Source: Pseudomonas sp. Z8(2022) (GTDB taxonomy: Bacteria; Pseudomonadota; Gammaproteobacteria; Pseudomonadales; Pseudomonadaceae). Taken from it: DNA of 64,000 nt. Within the stretch, counting starts at the first letter, position 1, and every line of letters begins with the position of its first letter. Both the position numbers and the translations under genes were made by a program. Positions 52,702 through 60,437 of this stretch are shown piece by piece. A model generated the notes under the pieces. That model was given only the letters and a program-made list of their open reading frames with translations, did not search any database and was not told the origin of the DNA. The stretch covers positions 4,216,001-4,280,000 of the forward strand of contig NZ_CP107549.1 in assembly GCF_025837155.1 (NCBI RefSeq), given 5' to 3'.

Positions 52702-52869
52702 ATGAAGAAGTGGCAATGCGTAGTCTGTGGACTGATTTACGACGAGAGCCAGGGCTGGCCGGATGACGGCATCGCCCCCGGCACCCGCTGGGAAGATGTA
52801 CCGGAAGACTGGCTGTGCCCCGACTGCGGCGTCGGCAAGACGGATTTCGAGATGATCGAAATCGGCTGA
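52702..52869 (+). CDS. rubA: Rubredoxin
   Basis: 55 residues, MKKWQCVVCGLIYDESQGWPDDGIAPGTRWEDVPEDWLCPDCGVGKTDFEMIEIG in outline. The CVVCG and CPDCG pairs supply the four cysteines for the single Fe site, with the usual GW-DDGI-PGT-W spacing. GAGGTCG lies ahead of the ATG. Small soluble electron carrier. In P. aeruginosa a rubredoxin pair and reductase lie beside glcCDEFG; here only one copy remains, downstream of glcA. Confidence 0.95.
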   Translation: MKKWQCVVCGLIYDESQGWPDDGIAPGTRWEDVPEDWLCPDCGVGKTDFEMIEIG

Positions 52870-52888
52870 TCACGTGAGTTTCAGCAGA

Positions 52889-52914
52889 ACGGCGACCTCA
52901 GGGTCGCCGTTTTT
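52889..52914 (+). terminator. Rho-independent terminator after rubredoxin
   Basis: ACGGCGACC / GGTCGCCGT stem with a four-base loop and a five-T run, 20 bases after the stop. Confidence 0.9.
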
Positions 52915-53056
52915 CATTTCAGGTACGCATGCCAGAGCGGCTGCGGAGAGATGAGCGAAAAAAACCGCAGCGACATTTAATCAGCGCCAAAAGCCGGTCG
53001 CCCTTCACTTACAGCAGGCAATCACAGCCAGCTTCACTCACTGAAGGAATACCACC

Positions 53057-53956
53057 ATGGCTCTGTCGATTCATACCAACTACTCCTCGCTGATCACTCA
53101 GACCAACCTGTCCAAGACCAACAACGCCCTGGGCACCAACCAGCAACGCCTGGGCACCGGCTTCCGCATCAACTCCGCTGCCGACGACGCCGCCGGCCTG
53201 CAGATCGCTACCCGCCTGAACGCCCAATCGCGCGGCATGGACGTAGCCATTCGCAACACCGGTGACTCCATCTCCCTGCTGCAGACCGCCGAAGGCGCTC
53301 TGAACGAGATGACCGACATCGTCCAGCGCATGAAGGACCTCGCTACCCAGGCTGCCAACGCCACCGCCAGCGAAAAGGACCGTGATGCCCTGCAGGCCGA
53401 ATACGACCAACTGGGTCAGGAACTGGGCAACATCATCAAGAACACCAAATACGCTGGCGAGAACCTGTTCAGTGATGGCACCACCACCGACGGTTCCGAC
53501 GGCAAGTTCAGCGCCGAAATGAACTTCCAGATCGGCGCCAGCACCGCCGAACAGCTGACTCTGGACGTCAGCACTCCGCTGACTGACCTGGCCACTGCCC
53601 TGGGCGGCCTTTCCGCTCAGTACGAGACCCCGGACGCCACCACCCCGGGTGCCGAGATCGCCGGCACCGACGGTAGCGCTGCCAACGGCATGATCGACAC
53701 CCTGGCCGACGCTCTGGACAGCATTGGTGAGCTGCGCGCCCAGTTCGGCGCCAACATCAACCGTTTGAACCACACCGCCAACAACCTGGCCAACATGAAG
53801 GACAACACCGACATGGCCAAAGGTCGCATCCTGGATGCCGACTTCGCCAAGGAAACCGCCAACATGAGCAAGAACTCCATGCTGATGCAGTCGGGCATTT
53901 CCATGCTCAAGCAAGCCGGCCAGATGCCGGGCATGGTCATGTCCCTGCTGGGCTGA
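53057..53956 (+). CDS. lafA: Lateral flagellin LafA
   Basis: 299 residues. N-terminal D0/D1 (ALSIHTNYSSLITQTNL, LGTGFRINSAADDAAGLQIATRL, GALNEMTDIVQRMKDLATQAAN) and C-terminal D1/D0 (RAQFGANINRLNHTANNL, AKGRILDADFAKETANMSKNSMLMQSGISMLKQA) frame a short, Thr/Gly-rich variable part (residues 140-215). Size and lack of a flaG partner fit lateral flagellins better than polar FliC. Monocistronic between terminators. No convincing sigma-28 box: a GCCGGTCG element at about 53002 is preceded by only a poor -35, so the promoter is open. Confidence 0.9.
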   Translation: MALSIHTNYSSLITQTNLSKTNNALGTNQQRLGTGFRINSAADDAAGLQIATRLNAQSRGMDVAIRNTGDSISLLQTAEGALNEMTDIVQRMKDLATQAANATASEKDRDALQAEYDQLGQELGNIIKNTKYAGENLFSDGTTTDGSDGKFSAEMNFQIGASTAEQLTLDVSTPLTDLATALGGLSAQYETPDATTPGAEIAGTDGSAANGMIDTLADALDSIGELRAQFGANINRLNHTANNLANMKDNTDMAKGRILDADFAKETANMSKNSMLMQSGISMLKQAGQMPGMVMSLLG

Positions 53957-53997
53957 TCCTCGTCATACCGGCGCAACGGATTGCGCCATCCCTCCTG

Positions 53998-54022
53998 CGC
54001 CCCGCTTCTGCGGGGCGTTCTT
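53998..54022 (+). terminator. Rho-independent terminator of lafA
   Basis: CGCCCCGC / GCGGGGCG stem with TTCT loop then TTCTT. A second short stem (GGCGCAA / TTGCGCC) lies just before it at 53970-53987. Confidence 0.85.
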
Positions 54023-54192
54023 CATGGTCCTGAGACCATCGCCCGCCCTTGGCGAAAAAGAGCATCTACCCTCCAATCGCCGCGCGTTCAGGAGATTTCA
54101 CGACTGCTCCTGAAGCGTCGGTTTGATCTGCCGCTGGCGGCCAGCACAGGCTACGCCCGGTCTGGAATGTCATCGCGCGTTGCGTCAAATGC

Positions 54193-54207
54193 TGGCGCAA
54201 GACTTGC
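54193..54207 (+). promoter_or_regulatory. Sigma-54 promoter upstream of the lafZ-like gene
   Basis: TGGCGCAAGACTTGC matches TGGCAC-N5-TTGC at nine of ten element positions with exact spacing; predicted start near 54219 leaves a leader of about 70 bases. Apart from this and the lafA terminator I see nothing in the 333-base gap. Confidence 0.75.
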
Positions 54208-54289
54208 CACTGCATACTCCTGACGCCAGAATGCTGGCCACTCATCGCCCGGATCTCCAATTGGGAATGCCGCTCGCTTTAAGGAACGC

Positions 54290-55126
54290 ATGACTTCCAG
54301 CTCCGATACACCGCTCGCCGAGCCGGGAAATACTGTTGCCTGCCTGATCATCAAGACCGGGCGCAATGATTGCTACGCACACTTCTATCCTGCGCTGTAC
54401 CAACTGACCCTGGTCAAGAGCGGCATCGAGGAAAAGATCGACCTCGGCTACTCCGGCAGCCGCCTGCTCGAACGCCTGCTGCAAGACCCTGGTGAAGTGG
54501 TGTCACGCGACGAGCTGATGAGTCATGCCTGGGCCGACCGGGTCGTCGGCCAGGGCAGCCTGAACCAGCAGATCTACACCCTGCGTCAGGTGCTCGGCGA
54601 CGAGAAAAGCCGTGAAATCATCCAGACCCTGCCGCGACGCGGCTACCTGCTCAATCCCAACTATCTGGTCTATCCGCCGAGCATCGATGATATTGGCGCG
54701 GTGAACGAGACGACCGATACGCAGACGCCCCCCCCTGCCTTTCTTCGCCGTCATGGCTCCCAGCGCTCATCCTGGCTGATTCTGCTGGGCCTGCTGGGGC
54801 TCATCGGCGTCAGCCTGTTCGCCGCGCTGTACAGCCTCAGCCAGCCGGGCGACCTGCACAGCAGCGAGATGAATCTGGGCCCGCTCAACGTGCGCTACGT
54901 CGACCAGAGCCCGCAGCGACTGCAGCAACTGATCCTGCAGACTCACGGGCTGACCAGCCGACTGACCACGCTGGCCGGCAAACCGGCCAGCCTGATACTG
55001 CGCCTGAGCGGAGATTTCTATGAGTTGCTCTGCCTGCAACCCGATGGCGGCGCGCGATCGCTGATGCTGCACAAGAGCCAGCTGGATCGGGTCGCGGATG
55101 CCCAACTGAACAGGTGCCTGCCGTGA
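54290..55126 (+). CDS. Transmembrane winged-helix regulator, ToxR/CadC type (LafZ-like)
   Basis: 278 residues with AAGGA before the ATG. Residues 25-120 are an OmpR-type DNA-binding domain (SRLLERLLQDPGEVVSRDELMSHAWADRVVGQGSLNQQIYTLRQVLGD, then QTLPRRGYLLN), followed by a linker, one membrane helix (SWLILLGLLGLIGVSLFAALY, about 162-182) and a roughly 95-residue periplasmic domain. Cytoplasmic DNA-binding, membrane-anchored regulators of this form sit next to lafA in E. coli Flag-2 (lafZ). The next gene overlaps by four bases. Likely senses an envelope or surface signal and adjusts laf genes; targets unproven. Confidence 0.8.
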   Translation: MTSSSDTPLAEPGNTVACLIIKTGRNDCYAHFYPALYQLTLVKSGIEEKIDLGYSGSRLLERLLQDPGEVVSRDELMSHAWADRVVGQGSLNQQIYTLRQVLGDEKSREIIQTLPRRGYLLNPNYLVYPPSIDDIGAVNETTDTQTPPPAFLRRHGSQRSSWLILLGLLGLIGVSLFAALYSLSQPGDLHSSEMNLGPLNVRYVDQSPQRLQQLILQTHGLTSRLTTLAGKPASLILRLSGDFYELLCLQPDGGARSLMLHKSQLDRVADAQLNRCLP

Positions 55127-55590
55127 GCCCGTACAAACAACGTGGCATCAGCGGCACCTGGCTGCCGATCATGCTAGCCACGGTCCTGGCGATGCTGGCG
55201 GGCATGCTCGCCCTATGGCTCAACTTCATCTCCAGCGCCGAGCTGGACGGTCGCTACCAGTCCACCGGTCAGGTGCAACTGAGCAACGGTCAGGTACTGG
55301 AAACCAGCCATAGCCTGCAGGTCACCAATGGCCGCTTCTATGCCATGACCCGACAAGGCGACAGCATCCTGGAGACGTCTGGGGTCGTGGAGTACGGCTT
55401 TCTCGGTAATTACCGACTGCGTATCGACGAAGGGCAGGTCACCGAGCTGGGCAGCGAAATGGATGACGAACTGGTGTTCAACCTGCTCTATGGCCGGCAC
55501 AAGGGCTCGACCATCCGCCTGACCAGTTTCGACGATTGCCTCTATGCCCTGGAAACCCGCCAGGTCTATTGTCCGCCGGGCAATCCGTAG
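55123..55590 (+). CDS. Small single-pass membrane protein paired with the LafZ-like regulator (ToxS-like by layout)
   Basis: 155 residues from a GTG that overlaps the regulator's stop (GTGA), with AGGTG as ribosome site. One N-terminal membrane helix (WLPIMLATVLAMLAGMLALWLNF) and a roughly 120-residue periplasmic part predicted mostly beta, with two Cys (CLYALETRQVYC) that could form a disulfide. No family recognised. The layout, a short anchored periplasmic protein coupled to a ToxR-type regulator, is like ToxS, so it may stabilise or sense for its partner; this is inference. Convergent with motB, seven bases apart. Confidence 0.65.
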   Translation: MSPYKQRGISGTWLPIMLATVLAMLAGMLALWLNFISSAELDGRYQSTGQVQLSNGQVLETSHSLQVTNGRFYAMTRQGDSILETSGVVEYGFLGNYRLRIDEGQVTELGSEMDDELVFNLLYGRHKGSTIRLTSFDDCLYALETRQVYCPPGNP

Positions 55591-55597
55591 ACGGCGC

Positions 55598-56539
55598 TCA
55601 GGACTCCGGCGTACTGAGCCGGGTACCCTCGGCACGAAACTCCGCCCGCACCTGGCCCTCGCCAAACAGCTCGCGGTACAACCCTTCCGCCTGGCTGGTC
55701 AGCAGCAGCAGCTCGATGCGCCGGTTGGCGCCGTTCTCCGGATCATCCGGCAACAGCGGCATGCCGTCTGCCTGAGCGGTGACCTGCAGCACGGCGGCGT
55801 TCGGCAGACCCGCCTCGACCATCACGTTGCGAGCACGCAGGGCGCGGTCACCCGACAGGTTCCAGTTGTTGTAGCCGCCGACGACGCCGCGATAGGGCGT
55901 GGCATCGGTATGACCGCTGATGATCAGGTGGTTGTCGACCCTGGCCAGAATGCCCGCCAGGCGCTGCAGCAGCTTGGCGAAATGAGGGTCCAGACGGGCA
56001 CTGCCACGACTGAACATGAAACGCTGAGCGTCGTCCTTGATCAGGATGCGCAGGCCTTGCGGCACGACCTGCACCTCGATATTGGCTTCAGCATCGAGTT
56101 GCAGCGCCAGCTGCTCCATCAGCCTGGCCAGCTCCTGCATCTGCGCCGGCTCGGCATAATGCGGCCGCCGCGCCTCGCCCGGCAGACCGTCACCCAGCTC
56201 GGCACCCGGATCTTCCTGCGGTGTACGCGCCTGGTTGACAGGGTCCTTGCGCGGGCTGACCTGCACCGGCACGCCGTCGAGTTCCAGCGGCGTGGTGCTG
56301 GTGCCGTCGAAGATGCCGGCACCGCCATCGACCAGCGGGTTGTTCAGCATGTCCGCATTGGCCCGGCTCTGGTCCTGGCTCTGTGGCTGGATGATCCACA
56401 GCACCATGAACAACGCCATCATGGCCATGGTGAAATCGGCGAAGGCTACCTTCCAGGCACCACCGTGTTCGTCGTCGTGGCCTTTCTTGCCACGCCGCTT
56501 GACGATGATCTCGTGCGCTTCCCCACCCCGCTTCCTCAT
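55598..56539 (-). CDS. lafU: Lateral flagellar stator protein MotB/LafU
   Basis: 313 residues. KVAFADFTMAMMALFMVLWII contains the membrane helix with the essential Asp near residue 35, and the C-terminal OmpA-like domain (residues 165-275) has SGHTDATPYRG and NWNLSGDRALRARNVM for peptidoglycan binding. Last gene of the lafB operon; overlaps motA by four bases. Coupling ion is probably H+, as in most lateral motors, but cannot be read securely. Confidence 0.93.
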   Translation of the reverse strand: MRKRGGEAHEIIVKRRGKKGHDDEHGGAWKVAFADFTMAMMALFMVLWIIQPQSQDQSRANADMLNNPLVDGGAGIFDGTSTTPLELDGVPVQVSPRKDPVNQARTPQEDPGAELGDGLPGEARRPHYAEPAQMQELARLMEQLALQLDAEANIEVQVVPQGLRILIKDDAQRFMFSRGSARLDPHFAKLLQRLAGILARVDNHLIISGHTDATPYRGVVGGYNNWNLSGDRALRARNVMVEAGLPNAAVLQVTAQADGMPLLPDDPENGANRRIELLLLTSQAEGLYRELFGEGQVRAEFRAEGTRLSTPES

Positions 56540-57408
56540 GCCGCGTCCCTTTCATCCTCGTAGCGGTTGACCCAGGTCTCCAGCTGCTTGAACGCGGGTT
56601 TTACGTCCTGCTCGATCAGCTTGCGCCCCGCGTCGACCGCCAGCAGGGTGGGCTTGCCGGCAACGTGCGCGACCAGCGTGGTACGCACGCACTCCAGGGC
56701 AGAGAGTTCGGTCTTGATACGCTGACTCATGGCATTGGACAGCGGCTCCATCACGCAATAGCACATGAAGATGCCGAGGAAGGTACCGACCAGGGCCGCC
56801 GCCACGTGGGCGCCGATTTCCGCCACCGAGCCGCCGATGTTGCCCATGGTGATGATGATGCCCATGATCGCCGCGAGAATGCCGAAACCCGGCATCGCCT
56901 CACCGATCTTGTGCAGCGAACGCGCCGGCTGCAGGAGGATGTGCTCCATGGCCTCCAGCTCCTGCTCGAGGAAACCTTCCAGCTCGTGCGCACTGATCTT
57001 GCCCATGGCCATCAGGCGAAAGTTGTCGGCGATGAAGGCCATCAGGTTCTTCTCCTGACGGATCAGCGGGTACTTGGCGAACAGGTCGCTCTGCTCCGGC
57101 TCCTCGATATGCGCATCGAGCACCTTGAGACCGCCGACCTCGACCATTTCCAGCAGCTCGTAGAGCAACATCAGCAACTGGCGCTGGAACTCCTCGCCAC
57201 GCCGCGTGTAAACGAACACGCCCTTGATCTGATGGCACATTTCCACCAGCACTTCCTTGGGGTTGCCGACCACCAGAGCACCGAGGCCGGCGCCGACGAT
57301 GATCACCACCTCGGCCGGCTGCCAGAGCATGGCCAGCTCGCCGTGGGCCATGACATAGCCCCCCAGCACACAGCCGACGATGATCAATGCACCTAATATC
57401 TTCTGCAC
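56536..57408 (-). CDS. lafT: Lateral flagellar stator protein MotA/LafT
   Basis: 290 residues with four membrane helices (2-25, 33-52, 172-195, 205-225). PGFGILAAIMGIIITMG and ALVGTFLGIFMCYCVMEPLSNAM are the MotA signature; the cytoplasmic loop has RRGEEFQR and KYPLIRQEKNLMAFIADNFRLMAMG with conserved charged residues that contact FliG. Directly after the sigma factor gene. Confidence 0.94.
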   Translation of the reverse strand: MQKILGALIIVGCVLGGYVMAHGELAMLWQPAEVVIIVGAGLGALVVGNPKEVLVEMCHQIKGVFVYTRRGEEFQRQLLMLLYELLEMVEVGGLKVLDAHIEEPEQSDLFAKYPLIRQEKNLMAFIADNFRLMAMGKISAHELEGFLEQELEAMEHILLQPARSLHKIGEAMPGFGILAAIMGIIITMGNIGGSVAEIGAHVAAALVGTFLGIFMCYCVMEPLSNAMSQRIKTELSALECVRTTLVAHVAGKPTLLAVDAGRKLIEQDVKPAFKQLETWVNRYEDERDAA

Positions 57409-57409
57409 C

Positions 57410-58144
57410 CTAGCCTCTCTCGTTCAGGTAGCGGCTGGCCTTGGCGATCGCCTGCTTGCTCAACTGGCAGACGCGCGCGTCGCTCAGCTCCAGCACCAGG
57501 GCGATTTCCTTGAGGCTCAGCTCATGTTGGTAGTAAAGGGTCAGCACCAGCCGTTCACGCTCGCTGAGCTGGCTCAGTGCCTGAGTCAGCAGGCGCTCCT
57601 TGAGTACCCGTTCCTCGACCGCGCTGCTGCCGCAGGCAAAGCCCTCGTGACCGTTCTGCAGGAGCTCGTCGAGGCTCTCGATGGCCTCGCAGGCGTCAGC
57701 CTGGAGGAACTCCTGATACTCCTTGGCGCTGATACCCGCGGCGCGGAGGATTTCTTCTTCCTGCGGCACCCGGCCCAGCTGGCGCGCCAGCTGGCGAATG
57801 GCATCGCGAATCTTGTGGGTCTGCTGACGCACCTGACGCGGCCGCCAGTCCTGGCGGCGCAGCTCATCGAGAATCGCCCCGCGGATGCGCAGCGCGGCAA
57901 AACGACCGAACTGCTCGTCCGGTGTGCCATAGCGGCGCAGGCATTCGAGCAGCCCCATCAGACCGATCTGTTCCATGTCCTCACGGTCGAACACCTGGTT
58001 GGCTTGCAGCGCCAGCTGACTGACGATGCGCTTGACCAGCGGCAGGTACTGCAACAGCCACTTCTGCTCGGCTCCGGGAGCGAACAGCGCGGCTCCGCCC
58101 TGTTCGGCGGCGTAGCTGTAGTCGATGGCACAGGTGGCGTTCAT
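57410..58144 (-). CDS. lafS: Lateral flagellar sigma factor (FliA/LafS, sigma-28 family)
   Basis: 244 residues. Regions 2 (FDREDMEQIGLMGLLECLRRYGTPDEQFGRFAALRIRGAILDELRRQDWRPRQVRQQ), 3 (QLGRVPQEEEILRAAGIS) and 4 (LTLYYQHELSLKEIALVLELSDARVCQLSKQAIAKASRYL) are all complete. Would transcribe late lateral genes such as lafA. No anti-sigma flgM is present in this window. Confidence 0.93.
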   Translation of the reverse strand: MNATCAIDYSYAAEQGGAALFAPGAEQKWLLQYLPLVKRIVSQLALQANQVFDREDMEQIGLMGLLECLRRYGTPDEQFGRFAALRIRGAILDELRRQDWRPRQVRQQTHKIRDAIRQLARQLGRVPQEEEILRAAGISAKEYQEFLQADACEAIESLDELLQNGHEGFACGSSAVEERVLKERLLTQALSQLSERERLVLTLYYQHELSLKEIALVLELSDARVCQLSKQAIAKASRYLNERG

Positions 58145-58160
58145 GGGCGGGGCCTGCTCT

Positions 58161-58637
58161 TTACTGAACGATCAGCTTGCTGACCAGCACGTTGACGAAT
58201 GGCATCGCCAATTTCTTGCTGGCGAAGTCATCGAACAGCGCGCTTTCCAGCGCGCTCTGCAACTCGGGAATGGGCATGCCGCGCAATTGCTCGAAGGTCA
58301 TCGCGGACAGGTGGGCGACCACCGAGTTGCGCACCATCGGGTCGATCTGTTCGAGCTTCTTCGGATCGGTCTCCAGTTCGGCCTGCAGTACCAGATCCAG
58401 AACGAAGTAATGTTCGCGGGTCTCGCCCTGCAGGCTGACGATGACCTTCTCGATGGGGAAGAAGCGGTATTCGCTCTTGGCCTCATCCGCTTCGCTGCCG
58501 GCACCACCGGCAGAAATGCCGAGCACGGTCTGGCCAGTCTGCATGGACTTGAGCGTGGCGTAGTTGAAGATGCTGCCGCCGATCACCACCAGGGTGTTGA
58601 AGATAACCAGCAGCAGGAGGATGCGCGGCGTTGTCAT
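58161..58637 (-). CDS. lafF: Lateral flagellar basal-body protein FliL/LafF
   Basis: 158 residues, single N-terminal membrane helix (RILLLLVIFNTLVVIGGSIFNYATL) and periplasmic FliL domain (EYRFFPIEKVIVSLQGETREHYFVLDLVLQAE). Supports the stator under load and is needed for swarming in several species. Confidence 0.87.
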   Translation of the reverse strand: MTTPRILLLLVIFNTLVVIGGSIFNYATLKSMQTGQTVLGISAGGAGSEADEAKSEYRFFPIEKVIVSLQGETREHYFVLDLVLQAELETDPKKLEQIDPMVRNSVVAHLSAMTFEQLRGMPIPELQSALESALFDDFASKKLAMPFVNVLVSKLIVQ

Positions 58638-58664
58638 GACTACTCTCGATTCACTAACGGGAAA

Positions 58665-59741
58665 TTAGACGGTGACCAGCACATCGCTGGCCGACTCCGT
58701 GGTGCCGCGCTCGCTGCCGGCCGGAAGCACCGCAGCGGCCGCCACGGCTTCTTCGGCCAGCCAGGCCTGAGCCTGCGCCTGTTGCTGCTGACGTCCGCCC
58801 TGAGCATCGGCGGAAACCTGCACGTTGACCTGCACGAAGTTCTGCCCCACCAGTTCCTGGCGCAGACGCTCGCTGGTCTGCTGCAGCAGGCGTGCTACGT
58901 CGGCGTTGGCCGCGGACAGCTGCACGCTGAGACGACCGGATTCGTGGCTGAGGAAGATTTCCAGGCTGCCCAGCTCCGGCGGGTCGAGGCGGATGGTGGC
59001 GTTCTGGATACGCTGATTGATCTGCAGGTCGACGTGCTCACGCAGGCTGGCCAGCATCTGCTCGCCCCACTGTGCCTGCGGCGCGTGCAGCTTGAGCGTA
59101 CGTGGCTCCGTCGGCGCGGCAGTCGCAGTGGGGCTGGATGCAACACTACCCGGCGTCGCCTTGTCGCCGTCCGCATTGCTGACAGGCAGGCGCTCAAGCG
59201 TTGCGGCCTCGACAGCTTCATCCATCACCACTGACGAGGCAGACGTCAGCGCAGCCTCGGTGGCCAGCAGCGGCCGCAGTACAGCGCTCGGGTCTGCCAC
59301 TACCGGCTGCGGCTGGCCCGACAGCGCAGCACCGGCTACGCGCAACGTATCCGCAGACAGTTGCGGATCACGCGGTTGCAGCGGTGTCTGGTAACCAGCC
59401 TCGACAGGTACCAAAGCGGCCTGATCGGGCAATTCGATCTCATCATCACGCCCCTGCTCCGGCGTTTCGCGCGCCTCGATGCGTACGGCCTGTTGACCCA
59501 GCACGCTGGCCAGCCACTGTTCGGCATCCGCTTCGCTGACATGCAGGGTTTCGGGGGCGATGACCTGGGGTTGCACGGCCTGCTCGGCAGCCGCAAAACC
59601 CTGCACGGCCATCTGCAACTCGAATGGCTGCGATGCGTCCTCGGCGTTGCCAGCCTGGGCGAAACCCGACGGTAGCGTTTGCTCGACGGAGCCACTCTGG
59701 CTGGTGCGAGCATTGCCATTGATCAGTTGCAGCACCTTCAT
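58665..59741 (-). CDS. lafE: Lateral flagellar hook-length control protein FliK/LafE
   Basis: 358 residues. Low-complexity Ala/Gln/Pro-rich N-terminal ruler (1-220), then the conserved C-terminal Flg_hook domain (QWGEQMLASLREHVDLQINQRIQNATIRLDPPELGSLEIFLSHESGRLSVQLSAANADVARLLQQ). A Gln-rich tail follows. Overlaps lafD by four bases. Confidence 0.88.
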   Translation of the reverse strand: MKVLQLINGNARTSQSGSVEQTLPSGFAQAGNAEDASQPFELQMAVQGFAAAEQAVQPQVIAPETLHVSEADAEQWLASVLGQQAVRIEARETPEQGRDDEIELPDQAALVPVEAGYQTPLQPRDPQLSADTLRVAGAALSGQPQPVVADPSAVLRPLLATEAALTSASSVVMDEAVEAATLERLPVSNADGDKATPGSVASSPTATAAPTEPRTLKLHAPQAQWGEQMLASLREHVDLQINQRIQNATIRLDPPELGSLEIFLSHESGRLSVQLSAANADVARLLQQTSERLRQELVGQNFVQVNVQVSADAQGGRQQQQAQAQAWLAEEAVAAAAVLPAGSERGTTESASDVLVTV

Positions 59742-60055
59742 CTCCCGGCTTGATACAGATCGACGCGCATGTATGCGCTACGCCCTTCGGCGTACTCAAG
59801 ATGCGTCAGCAGCAAGCGACGCACCCGTTCGCATTCCTCGGCGCAGGCAATACGTGCCTGCCCATGCAACTGGCGCAACTGCTCCTTGGCCTCGCGTACC
59901 TCGTCACTCAGGCTCGGCAGCCCGGCCAGCAGTTGCAGGCAGGAGCGAATCACCGAGTCGATCTCACCGATCCGCGTCCAGTCCCCCTGCTGCAGTGCCT
60001 CCGCCAACTGGGCGTGCAACTGCTGCAGCGCGCGCAGTTCACTTGCGCGCTGCAT
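59738..60055 (-). CDS. lafD: Lateral flagellar FliT-like protein LafD
   Basis: 105 residues, entirely helical, no clear motif. Position between fliS and fliK homologues is that of lafD, a presumed FliD chaperone of the FliT type. Similarity by eye is weak, so the call rests mainly on synteny. Overlaps fliS by 17 bases. Confidence 0.7.
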   Translation of the reverse strand: MQRASELRALQQLHAQLAEALQQGDWTRIGEIDSVIRSCLQLLAGLPSLSDEVREAKEQLRQLHGQARIACAEECERVRRLLLTHLEYAEGRSAYMRVDLYQAGR

Positions 60056-60437
60056 TCACGCCTTCCCAGCCTTCGCGCAGCACACCGAGCAGGCCGACCA
60101 CTTCGTCCAGACCTTCCAGCGACAGGCTGACGCTGACATCGGAGAGGCGATAGATGCAGTAGTCGTAGAGCCGCGCCAGGCCCTGCACCACCTCACCGCC
60201 GTTCTCGTAGTCGAGCGCGCCATTGAGGCCGTTGAGGATGTTCAGGCACTTTTCCAGTGACTGGCCCTTCTGCTGGTAACGCTTGGCCTCGATATGGCCG
60301 CGGGCGCGCGCCAGCTCGTCGAGCAGGCCGTCGAACAGCACCAGCACCAGCTCGTAGGGCGAGGCCGCAGCGGCGCGCGCCTCGAGATCCACGGTGCGAT
60401 AGCTGTCGTAACTTTCGTTGAGGTTGTAGGCACTCAT
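60039..60437 (-). CDS. lafC: Lateral flagellin export chaperone FliS/LafC
   Basis: 132 residues. YDSYRTVDLEARAAAASPYELVLVLFDGLLDELARARGHIEAKRYQQKGQSLEKCLNILNGLNGALDYENGGEVVQGLARLYDYCIYRL is the FliS four-helix pattern. Binds flagellin before export. The start overlaps the fliD stop by one base. Confidence 0.93.
   Translation of the reverse strand: MSAYNLNESYDSYRTVDLEARAAAASPYELVLVLFDGLLDELARARGHIEAKRYQQKGQSLEKCLNILNGLNGALDYENGGEVVQGLARLYDYCIYRLSDVSVSLSLEGLDEVVGLLGVLREGWEGVNAARK

Noticed and set aside
50951..52873. 640-residue minus-strand frame
   Set aside because: Antisense to glcA and rubredoxin; the His/Gly/Gln-rich translation looks like the complement of a membrane protein gene.
53000..53030. 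Sigma-28 promoter before lafA
   Set aside because: GCCGGTCG matches only half of the -10 element and the upstream TTAA is at the wrong distance, so I do not list it as a feature.
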